DNA of 64,000 bases from the NCBI RefSeq assembly GCF_030272615.1, contig NC_081412.1, positions 98,207,796 through 98,271,795 on the forward strand, read 5' to 3'. The DNA comes from Cryptomeria japonica. Its lineage: Eukaryota > Streptophyta > Pinopsida > Cupressales > Cupressaceae. Position 1 is the first letter of the stretch; each line of letters begins with the position of its first letter. Shown in pieces: positions 35,259 through 47,480 of this stretch. A program made the position numbers and the translations under genes. Below the pieces are notes generated by a model. That model did not search any database, had not been told where the DNA came from, and saw only the letters and a program-made list of their open reading frames with translations.

Positions 35259-35922
35259 TCAGTGGGTGAGGGAGCCATCTACTCTTTTTATGATAAGAAT
35301 GTCTAAGAAAGGGATTCGGTTCTTCGACTCAATCTCTCTGGTGAAAGAGATGCCAGGGGCTAAGCTTTTAAGGTGGGAATGAAATTCTTTAAGCTTATCA
35401 AGGCCATGAGGCCAACACACATTTGTATCCTCCACATATATTTTCCACCATTTTGGTATTGAGGGGAAAGGAGAAAAGGATTGTTTTTTCAAATTTCTCC
35501 ATGTAAAGGTTTGCTATGACAAGAGAGAGGGGGGAGGCCATTGCTACCCCATCAACATGTTTGTAGATTAACCCTTGTAAAGAGAAGAAGGTAGATCTTA
35601 AGCATGATTCTTCTAAGGAAGAAATTTCTTCATTGAACTTTTCTTGATAATCTCAATGGAATTTGGAATGGGGACTTTGTGAACAAGGAGATCACATTGA
35701 AGCTTGATAGTAAGTCATTATTCTCCAATTTGGTGTCATTGATAAAGTCCACGAAATGGTATGAGACCTTGATGAAAGCTTTAGATTTGTTAAAGAGAGG
35801 GGATATAAGCTTGGCAAAGAAAGCATCTAAATGGTAAGTAGGCGAATCTCTAGAGTCCACAATGGATCTAAGCGAGACCCCGACTTTGTGAATCTTTGGA
35901 AACTCATGATTGCGAGGGGCGA
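35259..35922 (-). pseudogene. Penelope-type reverse transcriptase (3' part)
   Basis: From the arm border inwards the minus strand encodes PKIHKVGVSLRSIVDSRDSP, SKAFIKVSYHFVDFINDTKL, LLSSFNVISLF, then HVDGVAMASPLSLVIANLYM, and after a one-base frame change KWWKIYVEDTNVCWPHG and ISFTREIESKNRIPFLDILI. These are RT motifs 2a to 5 in Penelope style, including SPL.PV.A.LYM.xFE, YVDDxxVxWPHG and the LPFLDVLI thumb. The catalytic YVDD reads YVED and SFDVVSLF reads SFNVISLF, so the metal-binding aspartates are lost. The N-terminal finger region is absent. Confidence 0.88.
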
Positions 35923-36351
35923 CTTCTTTTCCCTATATTTCCTCTTTCTTTTTACTCCCCCCTCCCCTACATCTCCACGTCTCATGTTCTTCCTCCCCTT
36001 GGCCTTTTATTCCTCTCTATGCTTCCTTCCCCTTGGTCGCTCCATACTTGACTCCCCTCTTCAGTTGCCCTTCTCTCTCCTCTCTCTCTTGTAGCTCGGG
36101 GTTCCTTCTCCATCACTTGCAATATCTTTTTCTTCTTTTCTCCTTAGTTTTTACTTGTTTGTATTTGTTTTATGTTTTTTTTTTTGGGGTTGTTTGTGTT
36201 TTTGTTTATTTTATTGTTTGTTTGTTGTTTTTGCTCTTTTTTATTTAAGTAGTTATTTAGCTATATTTTTTTTTATTGTTTATTGTTTTTAAATTCACTA
36301 TGCATTTTCTTTTTCTTATTTTCTCCTCTTTCTTTTAATATTGATCCTTTA

Positions 36352-36490
36352 TGTGTGTGTGTGTGTGTGTATGTACATACATAAACACGCGCGCGCGCAC
36401 ACACACACACACATATATCTCTCTCTGTGTGTGTACATTTATATGTATGTATGTATGTGTATATATATGTGTGTGCGCGCACACACACAG
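36352..36490. repeat. TG/CG/CA/TA alternating tract
   Basis: A nearly continuous run of (TG)n, (CG)n, (CA)n and (TATG)n, including the perfect 20-base palindrome TGTGTGTGCGCGCACACACA around 36470-36489 and a CGCGCGCGCACACA run at about 36388-36410. Such tracts favour Z-DNA. Confidence 0.9.
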
Positions 36491-36526
36491 TTGTATATGT
36501 TTATATTGGTACTTGTACATGCCATT

Positions 36527-36638
36527 GGAAGTGGCTATGCAAGGAACTAAAAAGCAAGTTATACAAGAAGAAAAAGGCACATTGGAATATGTGCCTCTTG
36601 TATAACTTGGTTTTTAGGTCCCTCCATAGCCATTTCCC
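36527..36638. repeat. fold-back with 41-base arms
   Basis: Arms 36527-36567 and 36598-36638 pair at 36 of 41 positions (both contain CAAGTTATACAAG in opposite orientation). The loop holds a smaller hairpin, GGCACAT...ATGTGCC. The corresponding part of the left arm has only one side of it. Confidence 0.85.
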
Positions 36639-38022
36639 ATGTCATTTAGCTTTTTAGTCCTATATCTGTTTATAGATTGTCACATGTACATGTCTTTAAA
36701 AATTTTAGTTCTCAGCTCTCTTTTTTATTGTTTATTTTTTCTTTTTACTTATGTATATTTTTTTACCCTTTATTTGTTCGTTCATGTATTTCCTTTTTAA
36801 TTTTTTTTACCTTTCTTTTTTATTCATTTTTTATTCTTGATTATTCTCATGTCTCATCTATTATGTTATTTTTTAATATGGATTTCTAATAATTTTACTT
36901 CTTTCCCTTTCTCTTTTGGTTTCTCTTTTCATCTTCTTTGACCTGGTAGATTTTTCTTTTAGTTTATTCTTTTGGTCTCATTTGGTGTGTCACCCCCTTC
37001 TTCCCTCAATCTTTTTAACTACTCTGGTCTCCTTCTTTCTTATCTTACTTTGATTGCGCTCATTCATCTTGATGATGGATCACAAAGGGTGATATGAAAC
37101 GTTGGTGTAAAAAATAACACAATCAAATCCGAAAGCATTAATCATAACTTTTGGTTTGTAGGAAGCCATCTCACGTGCACAATATATTTTTGAATGAATA
37201 ATATTATAGGTGTAAATTGTTAAGAATCTTGTACAATTTTGCGTATGATCTAAATAATGTGTGTTTGTTAAAGGCTTTTAGGAGTGGGCCTTCTAAGAAA
37301 AATTAAATTATTTCGTGTTTCTTTTTTATAGAATTTGTTAGTGTGAATAAGGTTTTGGATATAGTAATGGTCTTGTGCATAGTGTTTTTGCTAGTTCCTA
37401 GTAGGGGATTTATTCACATGACTTAAGTTCAAGGTCCTAGGTGTTGTTTCTAGAAGGTGTTAGTTGTCAAGATAAGACACATCATATCTCATCTTTATGA
37501 CCTTTATTTAATTCTTGTTACCTAGGCCATTTAATATTTGATTGAAGTAGTTGTCTTCATTAGGATTAAAGTGTCATCTACATTGTAAATCTTATGACAT
37601 GGTTCCAAAATCCTTGGAAAGTGTCTTAAGGCACTTACAATGTATTGGAAATATAATTTGTAATATTTATTCTCACTATTGGTTGTAATACATTCATAAG
37701 GGTTGATTGGTTCCACTAGTAGTGGTAAAAGTGGGTTGTGAACACATTTATTTAATATTGTTTTCCCCACATGTGGATGCCTAGAATGAGATAATTAATT
37801 ACTTAGGGAGTGGACAAATGAGTGAATTTTAGGTTTCTCCAAGTGGGCACTTGGAAGAGGTAACACGTGTCTCTTGGTATTTAGTCATTTATTGCATCAC
37901 TAACTCATTTGGGTGCATTTTCCGATGAAGATTTTTGACGAACTATGGGATTTATTTTGCTTTGTCGGATTTTACAATGGATTTTGTGTCAAATTTCTTT
38001 TTTTTTTGAAACCTTGCCTGCG

Positions 38023-38042
38023 TTCGTCGGAATTCCGACGAA
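38023..38042. repeat. perfect 20-bp palindrome
   Basis: TTCGTCGGAATTCCGACGAA. Shorter relatives (ATCGGAAG, GAATTCCGACAC) follow within 60 bp, so this may be the remnant of a transposon terminus. Confidence 0.8.
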
Positions 38043-39827
38043 AATGGTGTTCATCGGAAGTCCTCGTCTGAATTCCGACACAAACGAGATATGTTTTCAA
38101 AAAAAAATAATATACACGCCTTCATTATTCGCGGGCACATATGAGTGTTTTTCAAAGTTTTTGAGATTGGGTAATTAAGTTATGATCTCTTGCCATTGCC
38201 ATTGTGTTATCTATTTTTCACTGCAAATCTGATTTACATTTTGTATTTTTTTACATTTACATTTTGCAGGTTGAGGCAATTCCAAGTGTCGACCCAGGTT
38301 TGATTCAAGTTTCAGAAAATTCATCGTTGTTTTTCTCCTGGCTTGCATTGTACACATACATTCTCAAATTCTTTTATGCATATTAAAAACCCCAAATACT
38401 TCTTGCACAAAATAGTATGAACATTGAGAAGGCTTTTTCCTGTACACGATCGAGCTCATGGTCTTTTTAGTTATGTTTTGATGTCATGATTTTAATAGGG
38501 TTTCCCAATTTATCTTGCAATTTTTGTTGTTTTGTGTTTAAGTTGTAAGCTATATTATGTTTAATTTATATTGGTATTCAATTCATGAGTGTCAATGATT
38601 GACATAGAGCAACTTACAGTATAACAACTTCTTTTTGTTTGGTATATTTGTAAACTGGTTCTTGAATCTCGAAACACGTCTTACCAAATATAGAGCATAT
38701 ATGTCATGCTTTCTAACAGAAACGATGTGTAAATAAAAGGATGTCGCCGCCTCAAATTATCTTGTCCAGCTGATAGAATTATAAGACTCGTCTATCGAGT
38801 TGTCTTTTTAAATAGTAAATAACCATTTTGTTTTGTGTATGGATATTGAAACAAAACGTATCTTAAAAGTTTATTTACCTTTTAAAATGTTCTAGATTAT
38901 ATGTGGAGTCCACAACCTGTTACAAGGGTAGTAATATTGTTCTCATGTTCTTTCAGCTTTGTAAGTTCCATTTTTTTTCTTAATCATAAATACTTAAAAT
39001 TTTATATTGGTTTCATATTGATTCTTCAGCCTTTTTCAGCGAAGTGTCAAGATTAGATAGACATAGGGTGTCTTCTTAGATTCAAGAGAAGGTGTTCTAG
39101 AGTGTGGCAGACCAAATGAATGATTAAGACTTATCAATATCTATTAAGATCATCCAATGTCTATTGATTTAGAGGCGTTGAATGATGGTGGAATTGCATG
39201 AGATCGTGGTTGCATCCTACTAAAGTATTTGACCAAAGCTCCCATTTTACTTGTGGTGTTCTTGTGATTGTTTGTTTCCAATACATGAGTGGTTGAATAC
39301 TTGCATGTGCTTTACACTATCACCACCGTCTCTTCACCTCTCCTCAAGATTTATCCCAATTGGAACCCTTCATGAAGGGAAAGGGTACTTGTCAATTGAT
39401 ATGGTTAGCAAGGGAGTTTGTGGCTATGAGTTTAAGGAAAAGTACCCACATGATGTTTTTTGTCCTCTTGGTAAGATATGCCTTGAGATAAAGTTTGGAT
39501 ACACACTAGGTCACGGGGTTGCTTCAAACTCACCACACGTTTGCTTTTCTAGTTATGCTATCCTTTGTGAACTTGAAAAAGAACTTACATCTACTCGGTT
39601 ATATTTTGGTTTCAAGACTATGACTTGACACATAAATATTTCTCATCCTCCTAAAGGTGGTTGAAATTTGTTCACTATATGGAACTAATGTTCTTTTTGT
39701 TTTATGAGCTTGATGTTGCTCTACTCTTAGAGAAAAACTTTGAGTTAATAGGTAACTACTATAGAACATTAATTTTTTGTCCAGGCAAAATTCTAACTTA
39801 GTCCTCAAGTCTTACAAATTTTCCCTA

Positions 39828-40030
39828 TATGGGCTGATTAGTTATCACGGACATATAAACTCTCTTAGTTATTACAAATTTTTCCTAATTGAGTTGATCA
39901 GTTATCATGGACAAAAAATCTCTTAGTTGATAGTATTTTGCATATAGTATTTAGTCCTCAACACTTATAACTCCCCCCTATATGGGTTGACCAATTATCA
40001 TGGACATAAAAAGTCTCTTAGTTGATAACA
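39828..40030. repeat. three diverged tandem units
   Basis: Units at about 39828, 39888 and 39977 share GGTTGATCAGTTATCATGGA-like sequence followed by TCTCTTAGTT. Spacing is uneven (about 60 and 90 bp). Confidence 0.75.
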
Positions 40031-43000
40031 TTTTACATATAGTCGAACAAAGGGTTGATGTTTTATGTTTACAATGGCGAGCCTCAAATTCAATTTATGT
40101 AAAGCTATAGTTTTGTAAGTTGTAACTAAATGCACATACAATTGGGAAGACATCAATTGACTGTCTTCAATTTACCCTATTCTTGAAATTTGGTTAAGGT
40201 TTTAGCACCGGATTATGGAATGGTAACCTATGTCGTTTACTTTTTGGAATCTTCATTACAATGATAATTTTTAAAGAACAATGTAATTCATATGTGAATG
40301 GAGGGAAACGGATTTGTATCTTTAAACAACTTAGCATGGTTTGGAATGAGGTTATTGGGTAACATAGACAATTTGACGAACTATGAGTTTTTATGGCTAT
40401 GGTTTGTAATCCTTGATTCACAATATTCTTATATAATCCTAAAGGAGTGAAATATAAAGATTAAATAGTATGTTTTCTTGTATAAGTTTGAAGTATGTAT
40501 TTGATTCACAGTTTAAATCTTCTTGTAGGTATTCCTTAGGTAGACACCTCTTATTTTATTGTATACTAAAAGATTTGAGGGCGTCGTGTATCAACATATG
40601 TTTTATAATGTGCCTCATCTCCATTAAATGCCGCATATTGGCTCTGTTAAAATCCTCAACAACATTGTTTTCTTATCTTTCTGTTCTCTCAGACATGAGC
40701 TATTTTGATTTCTTGGAAAATTGTGACTATGTATGATGGGACTTTAGATGGTCTTGACTAACCAATTAAGTGTTGAAGATGAATCTGGTTAATAGGGGCA
40801 AATAGAGATAGAATTTCAACACACAGAGCTCTGCTACAACAGAGACCAAATTCTTTTTATTCCCCACACAAATCAGATTTCAATTACATTTATTTATAGG
40901 TAAATGCTCATCGTATGAGCTGCATCTATCATCTTGTCAATGATTCATTTCTCTAGCTTGTAATAAAAAAAGGGAAGGTCACTGAATTCATTTCTACATG
41001 GCCTTATTAGAATACCTATTACATCTTCTAAGTGGCCTTATTAGGACCTTACAAACATATTTCATTCTCAAACCCTTAATTAACCATTAAACCCCAATAA
41101 TGTCAAATAACTATATAAATATGTCTGCAAAGATAAAAAAATGGAATGGTGAGTCGATGTAATTAGTTTTGATATCAATATAACATGGTTTTTTGCTCAT
41201 TTTTCATGTTTTTGACAGTATAACAGTCTGACCACTTGAGTCTTCTGTGTTAATACCTTAAAGTTTTGGTTTATCTTCTATTGGATTTGATGTGGCACTG
41301 AACAAACCTCAATCTGGTTTTTATTCTATTCAAATCCATCATTGTTTAGGCAAGATATTCAAGTTTTTGTCCAAATTACAAACCTTTGGTCTAGGGTATC
41401 CAATGACTGGTAAAAATGTAATCTTTTGTTTTCACGTGCATCAAGTCCCCAAACTTGGTAGTATAGAGGGGAAGGATGTGTACAATATGTGTTTAAGCCT
41501 GTAGGAGATCATGTATGGATTGACACGTGTTGGCGGATGAAGATGATTGGAAATTTGTCTTAGACTGAGACAAAGCAGTGAAGTGGCAGTTTGATAAAGG
41601 TTTTTTGCATGCAGGTTGCTTGGAAGGGAAAGTGGTGGTTTGGAGAGATGTGATAGTGAGTGTTGAATGTGTCCAAGTGTTTAAAAGGGTAAGGGACACT
41701 TATTTGGGGTTGTGTTGGGTGACTGTCTCAGATAAAGGTATGACTGTCACAAGTGACAATGAATTCTTGTGTTGGAACTTAAGTTGCAGTCAAAGGTTGG
41801 ATTGTTAGGTTGCATTGGGGAATATTATTGAGCTCTGTTGAAGGTCTCTTAATATGTGTGAGAATTCAATAGTCTAAAGGTGTAAGGGTTTGTTTCAAAC
41901 CAAAAGTTGTAAAGGGTTGTTGAATGCTTAAGGGGAAAATTTATGGAACAATCACAACCATATAAGTTGTTTAATGTGTTGACAGAGGTTTGAAGTTGTT
42001 AATAAGCCATTGTGAGTGCTTTGGAGTATGGGGATGGTTTGGTTGTGTGTAGGTGATTCTAGGTTGTTACCACAAGAAGTGGAGCCTAGTTGTCAATACA
42101 AGGGTTGTTGAGTTGTCAATATGAAGGATGTTGTCATAGGAATGGGTATGTGTTCAAACAAAAGTTGCAGACCAAAGTATGTTATGACCAATAAGAGCAT
42201 TGTTTGTGAGATCAAGTTTGGAGTGAAAGGTTGGCTAAGGGTGTTGAGGCCTAATGCATAAAGGCTTGACCATAGCGGTCATTTGAAGAAGCAAAGAGAT
42301 TGTGAGTGAGTCATGAATGATGGTGGATCTTGGAGATAGGTCTTGATTGTGAGTTTGAAGGTGTTGTTACCAAACAAAGTTGGAACCATGAAGTGTTTAA
42401 TTGCATTTGTTAAGAGGGCCATGATGGCTTCTCATCATCACATGACCCTCCTTGTGTTCCTCTGGGGTTCAGGTGCCCCTGCACCACTTGTGACCTCTCT
42501 TTCAAGAGTACAAGTTCTCCACCACTAGGCCAACTCAGGTTGTCTTCGAACTCATGCATTGCCACTACTTTGTAGGCATTGATATCACTGTTTCATAGCG
42601 CAATAAGCTGTCAATATATATGCATCCACATTATCTTGGTTTATTTCTAACTTTGGGAGTCATGGTGTTAAGTATTAATGGTGTCACTGTCCTCATACTA
42701 CAGTGGTCACTACTTTGATCTTATCTGAGTGCTTTGGCATTGTTGTAATATAGCTGCTGCTCTTGTGATCTATCAATGAATGTTGTTCATGATGATAGTG
42801 ATGCTTCCTGTTCTGGTCATGCCTAGGACAAAATCTATACCTATGCTTTAACTTTTCTTATTAACCTAAAATTGGCGTTATGTTGATCTTCACAAAACCT
42901 CAAATTACCCGTCCCCGGGACGTCCCTGCACCGGGTACTTGGAGTACTCGAGTACTATGTTACTATGTTGAATGTTCAATGTTTTTAGTTCGTTTTGCAA

Positions 43001-43187
43001 TTTTTCTATGTTTAAAGTTATTCAATTTGGTATATTATACTGAAACATCATTTCATAACTAACATTTCAAGTTCTTTATAACTAGTTCTAAGAAGACTTC
43101 CATACTTGCGACATTGTTTTCCTTAGTTTGTGAAGGTTATAGACCGAAGTTTCCATAGCCCGATTTTTTTGCCTATGAAGAAAGATC

Positions 43188-46100
43188 ATGTCAGATAATA
43201 TCAACAAGGAACAAAATAAGGAGACAATTGCTAGATTGTGGTTTAGCTTGAAAAGAAAAGGTGATGGAAAATGTTATTGTCCCTGCAAAAATTGTAAGGG
43301 CTTAAAAACTAGAAGACTTCTAATCACAACAACTGAGAAACATTTTAGGCAACATGGTCACATTGAAGGGGGGCATGATTATCGTCCATTGTTAAGTTAG
43401 TCATTATATCATTTTAACAATTTATATACATAAGAAATCACTTGATGATGAGATCATGATCATGGTTTATTTATGTTGATCATTTTTATATAGGTGGAGT
43501 GCCCTAGGGCACATGATATGGACTGCCACAACCCGAAGAATGTGGTTTTCCAAGTGGAGGAACATGGAGGTGTGAATATCGAAGCTGAAGATAATGATCC
43601 TATGGAAGAAGATGATCATGCACCAGAAAACATAATTGAAGATGATGGTACAAATACATTGATCCATGACACATTTAGTACTAGCACAACTGATGATGAT
43701 GATCAAGATGACTTTGATGTTGTTCATGATGTACCTCTACTTGAGACGGCATACGAGCCCCTTTACGAGGGCTCCCAAACAACTCTTCTCTCCGCTGTAT
43801 TGTTGTTGGTGAATTTGAAGGTTATGAATGGTTTATCCAACATAACAATCTCAGGCATGTTAAGGTATGTCATATATGTCATCTTTTTTAATCTATTTTT
43901 GTTGTTATTTCATTATAGTTAATAAAGGGTGAAACGTGCACCATTAAGATTCTTTATATTAACAAATTATATTTTTGGTTGTAGATTGATAGGTGAGTTT
44001 TTGTTAACAACATCAAATATTCTACCTTGCTCATACTGAGAATTATCTGCCATTATGAAAGATATTGGAATGGAGTATCAAGCAATAGATGCATGTCTCA
44101 ATGATCATATTATATATTATAAACAACATGAATTTGCAACAGAATGCCCTGAATGTCATATGAGTAGATATCGAACAGATCAACTAACAAAAAAGGTGCC
44201 TCACAAGGTTGTGCATTATATTCCTAGTATTCCACGTTTGCAACGATTATTTAGGTGCGAAATCTTGGCACAATTTATGGATTACCATGCACACTATAGA
44301 AGTCGAGATGACATTATTTGAATGCCTGCAGATGGTTCTGCATTTATGGACATAGACGAAAAGTGACCACACTTTAAAGAAGAACCTCGCAATCTCATAC
44401 TTTCATTGGCAACGGACAGTGTCAATCCATTTGGAGAGTTGAGATCTACTTACTTGGTGTGGTCTGTTTTTGTTATCAACAATAACATTCCTCCATGCAT
44501 GTCAGTAAAGAGGGAGCACATAATCTTGGCAATGATTGTTCTAGGTATTTTTTCATTTAATAGTCATCTACATAAAATTATAAATATTGCAGCAAAATGG
44601 TCATAATAATTATTTAATGTTTTTGTTCATTCAACTAGGTAAGTACCAAGTTAAAGATATGAATGCATATATTGAGTCTCTTATCGATGAGTTGCTAGAG
44701 TTATGGAATGGTGTCACTAGGTGTGACGTCTCTAGACCAATAGGACAAAGACAATTTCAATTCCATGCAATGCTTCTATGGACAATTCATGATGCCCTAG
44801 AGGTAACACATTTTTGTGGCATGTTATAGTGTTCAACTTGCGCATAATTATAGATATAAAAATGATCATATTTAATCCAATTATGCATGATCTTGTAGGT
44901 CTTCAAACAAAGGGAAAATTTGCATGTCCAGTTTGTGGTCCAAAGATGAAATCTCGTCATTCAAAAAGTTTACGAAAACAAGTGTTTGATGAGTATAGGT
45001 ACTTCCTCCACAAAAATCATAAATATCGAAATACTGAAAAACATATTTTCAATGGGAAAAAAGAGACTACATCAAAGCCATGAAGAATGACACCTTCCCT
45101 ATGGAAGTTGGAATATAATAGAATTAATCGTCAAGGTAATGTCATTCCATCTAATGGTTTATGTTTGGAATTTATATTTTTATATTGTGTTTTGTTTGCC
45201 GATGATGATTGTCGTTGTTAACTTTTTAAACTTATATGCCTCATGAAGGTCATCAAGACATTAATGACCACCTTCCAAAGGGACTAAAAAGTTATCCCAA
45301 ATAATTTATTAGGTTGCCCTGGTACCAGCAACTACAAATTGTGCATTTGTTTGATACTATGCATATTAGAAAGAATATAACAAAGACATTATGGAAAATA
45401 CTGGATGGAAGGCGTGACAAAGAAAAAAAATGTCAAAATTTGTAGTGACATTCAGGAATCCAATTATGCAATGAAAAATGTCATTCAATCAAAAAGCGAT
45501 GGAGACCAGATTAATATAAGTGCCCTTCCTTGGTTATTAACAGAGCAACAAAGCAATGCTATAAAAAAAGTCATATGAAAAATCGATTTCCCACAGGATT
45601 TGCTGCAAACACAAACAATCTCATAACAAAGAAAAGTGAATTTAGGCCAAGGATGAAAATGCATGATTGGCATACCTTCATTAAGGCAATTCATGTTCTT
45701 GTGTATTTACTATATATTTGTGTACTGCATGTACTTTTCATTGTATTATGTTAGAAAACAATGAAAAAGATCATTTTATAATTGTTGCAGTACGTTCTAC
45801 CTCTATCTCTCTTAGACCAATTCGACAACAATGTCAAGCAAGTTATATATTATCTTGGAAAATACATGAGGTAAGTAGTGATATTTGTTCAATTTTTTTT
45901 TTAGATATTATATTTGCAATTTGTTTTACTTGTTATGTAATATATTGCATATTATTTAATAAAGTCTCATTAATATATTTGCATCTTGAATCTCTTGTAG
46001 GTGGTTGTCATCTAAATAAATCCATAAAGAAGATATAAAATATTGGAAGAGAAAAATTCCTCCTCTACTATGTGAAATGCAAAAGTGTCTACCTTTATTT

Positions 46101-47110
46101 TTTTCAATGCACAAGAACTCTACCTTATACACCAAGTTGAGGAGATTGAATTGTGTGGACCTGTACGCACAAGGTCAATGTGGATGGTTGAGAGGCACTT
46201 GAAATTTTTGAAGTCTTTAGTTCAACAAATAGCACATCTTGAGGGTTCTATGGTGGAGGGATATATGGTATACCAGACTGTGGTGTACATTACCGAATAC
46301 CTTCCTAAGTTAGCGACAAAGTTCTGTGTAGATCGCATTTGGGATTCCAACTCCATTAACAAATTTGAAGGGGAGTACCTGATGGGGAAAGGTAGAATGA
46401 GGAAAGTGAGAGGTAATTATTCGATATTGCAGTTAATTTATTTGTAATCTTCAATATACTTCAGTTGTAAATTTCTAGTTGTTTTTTGTACAATTGATCG
46501 AGAGTGGGATGCACTATATTTGTATGTTGCAAACAATCTTGATTGGATGACGATATGGATTCAACGATGTCAACAATTTGGTCGCGCATTAACATGGGAA
46601 GGTGTGGCTTTCTTGGTTAAAGAAGCTCACCGTAATGGAGATTCCAGTGTTACACAAAGGAAAATTGATTTAGCATATGGTTTAAGAGATAAACATGTAC
46701 GCATAAATATATTTATCATCGATATTATTTAATTTTTTTCTAATTGTAATGATATACATATTATATATGTTTGACATTTTGTAGGTGAAACATCACAAGG
46801 CTATGTGGTGCAATGGTCATAAATTTCACATTAAAAAGTTGGATGACACGAAGAAAGCTTGTGATTCTAGAATAAGTGCAATATTTCAGGTGACTAACGT
46901 TTCGTCTAGAAGAGACATACATCCTCGAGTCTGAAAAAATCAAAACTATGGGATTTTGGATGATATACTTGAGTGTGACTTTAGGTCCTTCAAATTAGTT
47001 CTTTTCATCGTCCAATGGTACAGGTTACAATTGAATGAAAATGATCCTGACATAATTGTTATTGATCATGATAATGGATTTACAATGGTTAATACAAGGT
47101 CGTTTGAGTG
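43188..47110 (+). pseudogene. CACTA (En/Spm) tnp2 transposase, broken
   Basis: Blocks of one plant tnp2 transposase gene follow in order with introns. 43188-43400 (KCYCPCKNCKGLKTRRLL) is the transposase-associated N-terminal domain. 43494-43865 has an acidic stretch then NLKVMNGLSNITISGMLR. 44055-44530 encodes CPECHMSRYR, KKVPHKVVHYIPSIPRLQRL, then EEPRNL and LATDSVNPFGELRSTY. 44640-44800 (NGVTRCDV, AMLLWTIHDALE), 44900-45083 (GKFACPVC, RYFLHKNHKYR), 45790-46420 (LCGPVRTRSMWMVERHLKFL, the DUF4218 block) and 46510-47110 (DUF4216-like: FQVTNVSSRRD, YGILDDILECD) complete it. In-frame stops at several places (one in place of the tryptophan before PHFKEEPRN) show that it is inactive. It would cut and paste CACTA DNA. 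Confidence 0.88.
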
Positions 47111-47308
47111 AGCTGGAAATGAGCCCTATGTTCTTCCAAGACAATGTGAGCAGGTATTTACTTAGAGGTTCCTCATAAACCGGGTTGGTCATAGAGAGAG
47201 AGAAAAGAAGGATAGATAAAGTTGAAGAAATTAATATAATGAGATGTAGAAGATGATGTAGATGATGATCACAATCGACAGTTAGTTGATGATGTTCCTG
47301 ACAGAAAT

Positions 47309-47329
47309 GTCCATGAAGAAGAAAAAGAA

Positions 47330-47409
<80 letters not shown>
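47309..47409 (+). repeat. (GAA)n(GAT)n microsatellite
   Basis: A run of GAA/AAG triplets passes into about 15 GAT triplets. In the tnp2 frame it would code Glu then Asp, and may have extended an acidic C-terminal tail; a TAA lies just before it. Confidence 0.9.
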
Positions 47410-47480
47410 GTTGGATGAAAAAGAAGATCAATGTCATGAATGAAATGTATCGGTATGCAATTAGTATATTATCTGTATGA

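Larger units (their letters stand above)
33501..37147 (-). mobile_element. Penelope-like element (GIY-YIG type), degenerate, with inverted arms
   Basis: A central 1.4-kb core (34501-35922) encodes, on the minus strand, the 3' part of a Penelope-type reverse transcriptase, a linker and a GIY-YIG endonuclease. The core is flanked by inverted arms, 33501-34500 and 35923-37147. Penelope-like elements insert by target-primed reverse transcription and have pseudo-LTRs in direct or inverted orientation. In conifers such elements were reported as Dryads, thought to derive from arthropods. Stops, a frameshift and motif changes show that this copy is dead; the RT lacks its N-terminal part. Confidence 0.88.
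35923..37147. repeat. right inverted arm (pseudo-LTR-like) of the Penelope element
   Basis: Reverse-complement match to the left arm, with inserted fold-back and microsatellite differences. The border with the RT core is exact: arm sequence GGGAAAAGAAG abuts the RT codons. It holds alternating purine-pyrimidine tracts (36352-36490) and a 41-bp-arm fold-back (36527-36638). Confidence 0.9.
37148..43187. other. about 6 kb of non-coding DNA
   Basis: No recognisable gene on either strand; short ORFs (for example 39251-39628, 40470-40736, 41578-41808) have no identifiable domain. Local structures: a perfect 20-bp palindrome at 38023-38042, three diverged tandem units at 39828-40030, and a 14-bp palindrome AGTACTCGAGTACT at 42943-42956. 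The CACTA terminus should lie in the last part but no clear CACTA end was found. Confidence 0.5.

Noticed and set aside
35831-36248. Plus-strand Ser/Pro/Leu-rich ORFs at 35831-36094 and 35910-36248
   Set aside because: They lie on the pyrimidine-rich strand of the Penelope arm and have no domain.
39251-39628. 125-codon plus-strand ORF as a gene
   Set aside because: No recognisable domain, no promoter or splice context, and base composition like its surroundings.
42440-42560. tRNA-like or SINE-like sequence around CCACCACTAGGCC
   Set aside because: No cloverleaf could be assembled and no A/B box pair with proper spacing was found.
47286-47480. 64-codon ORF with poly-Lys and poly-Met
   Set aside because: Out-of-frame reading of the GAA/GAT microsatellite.
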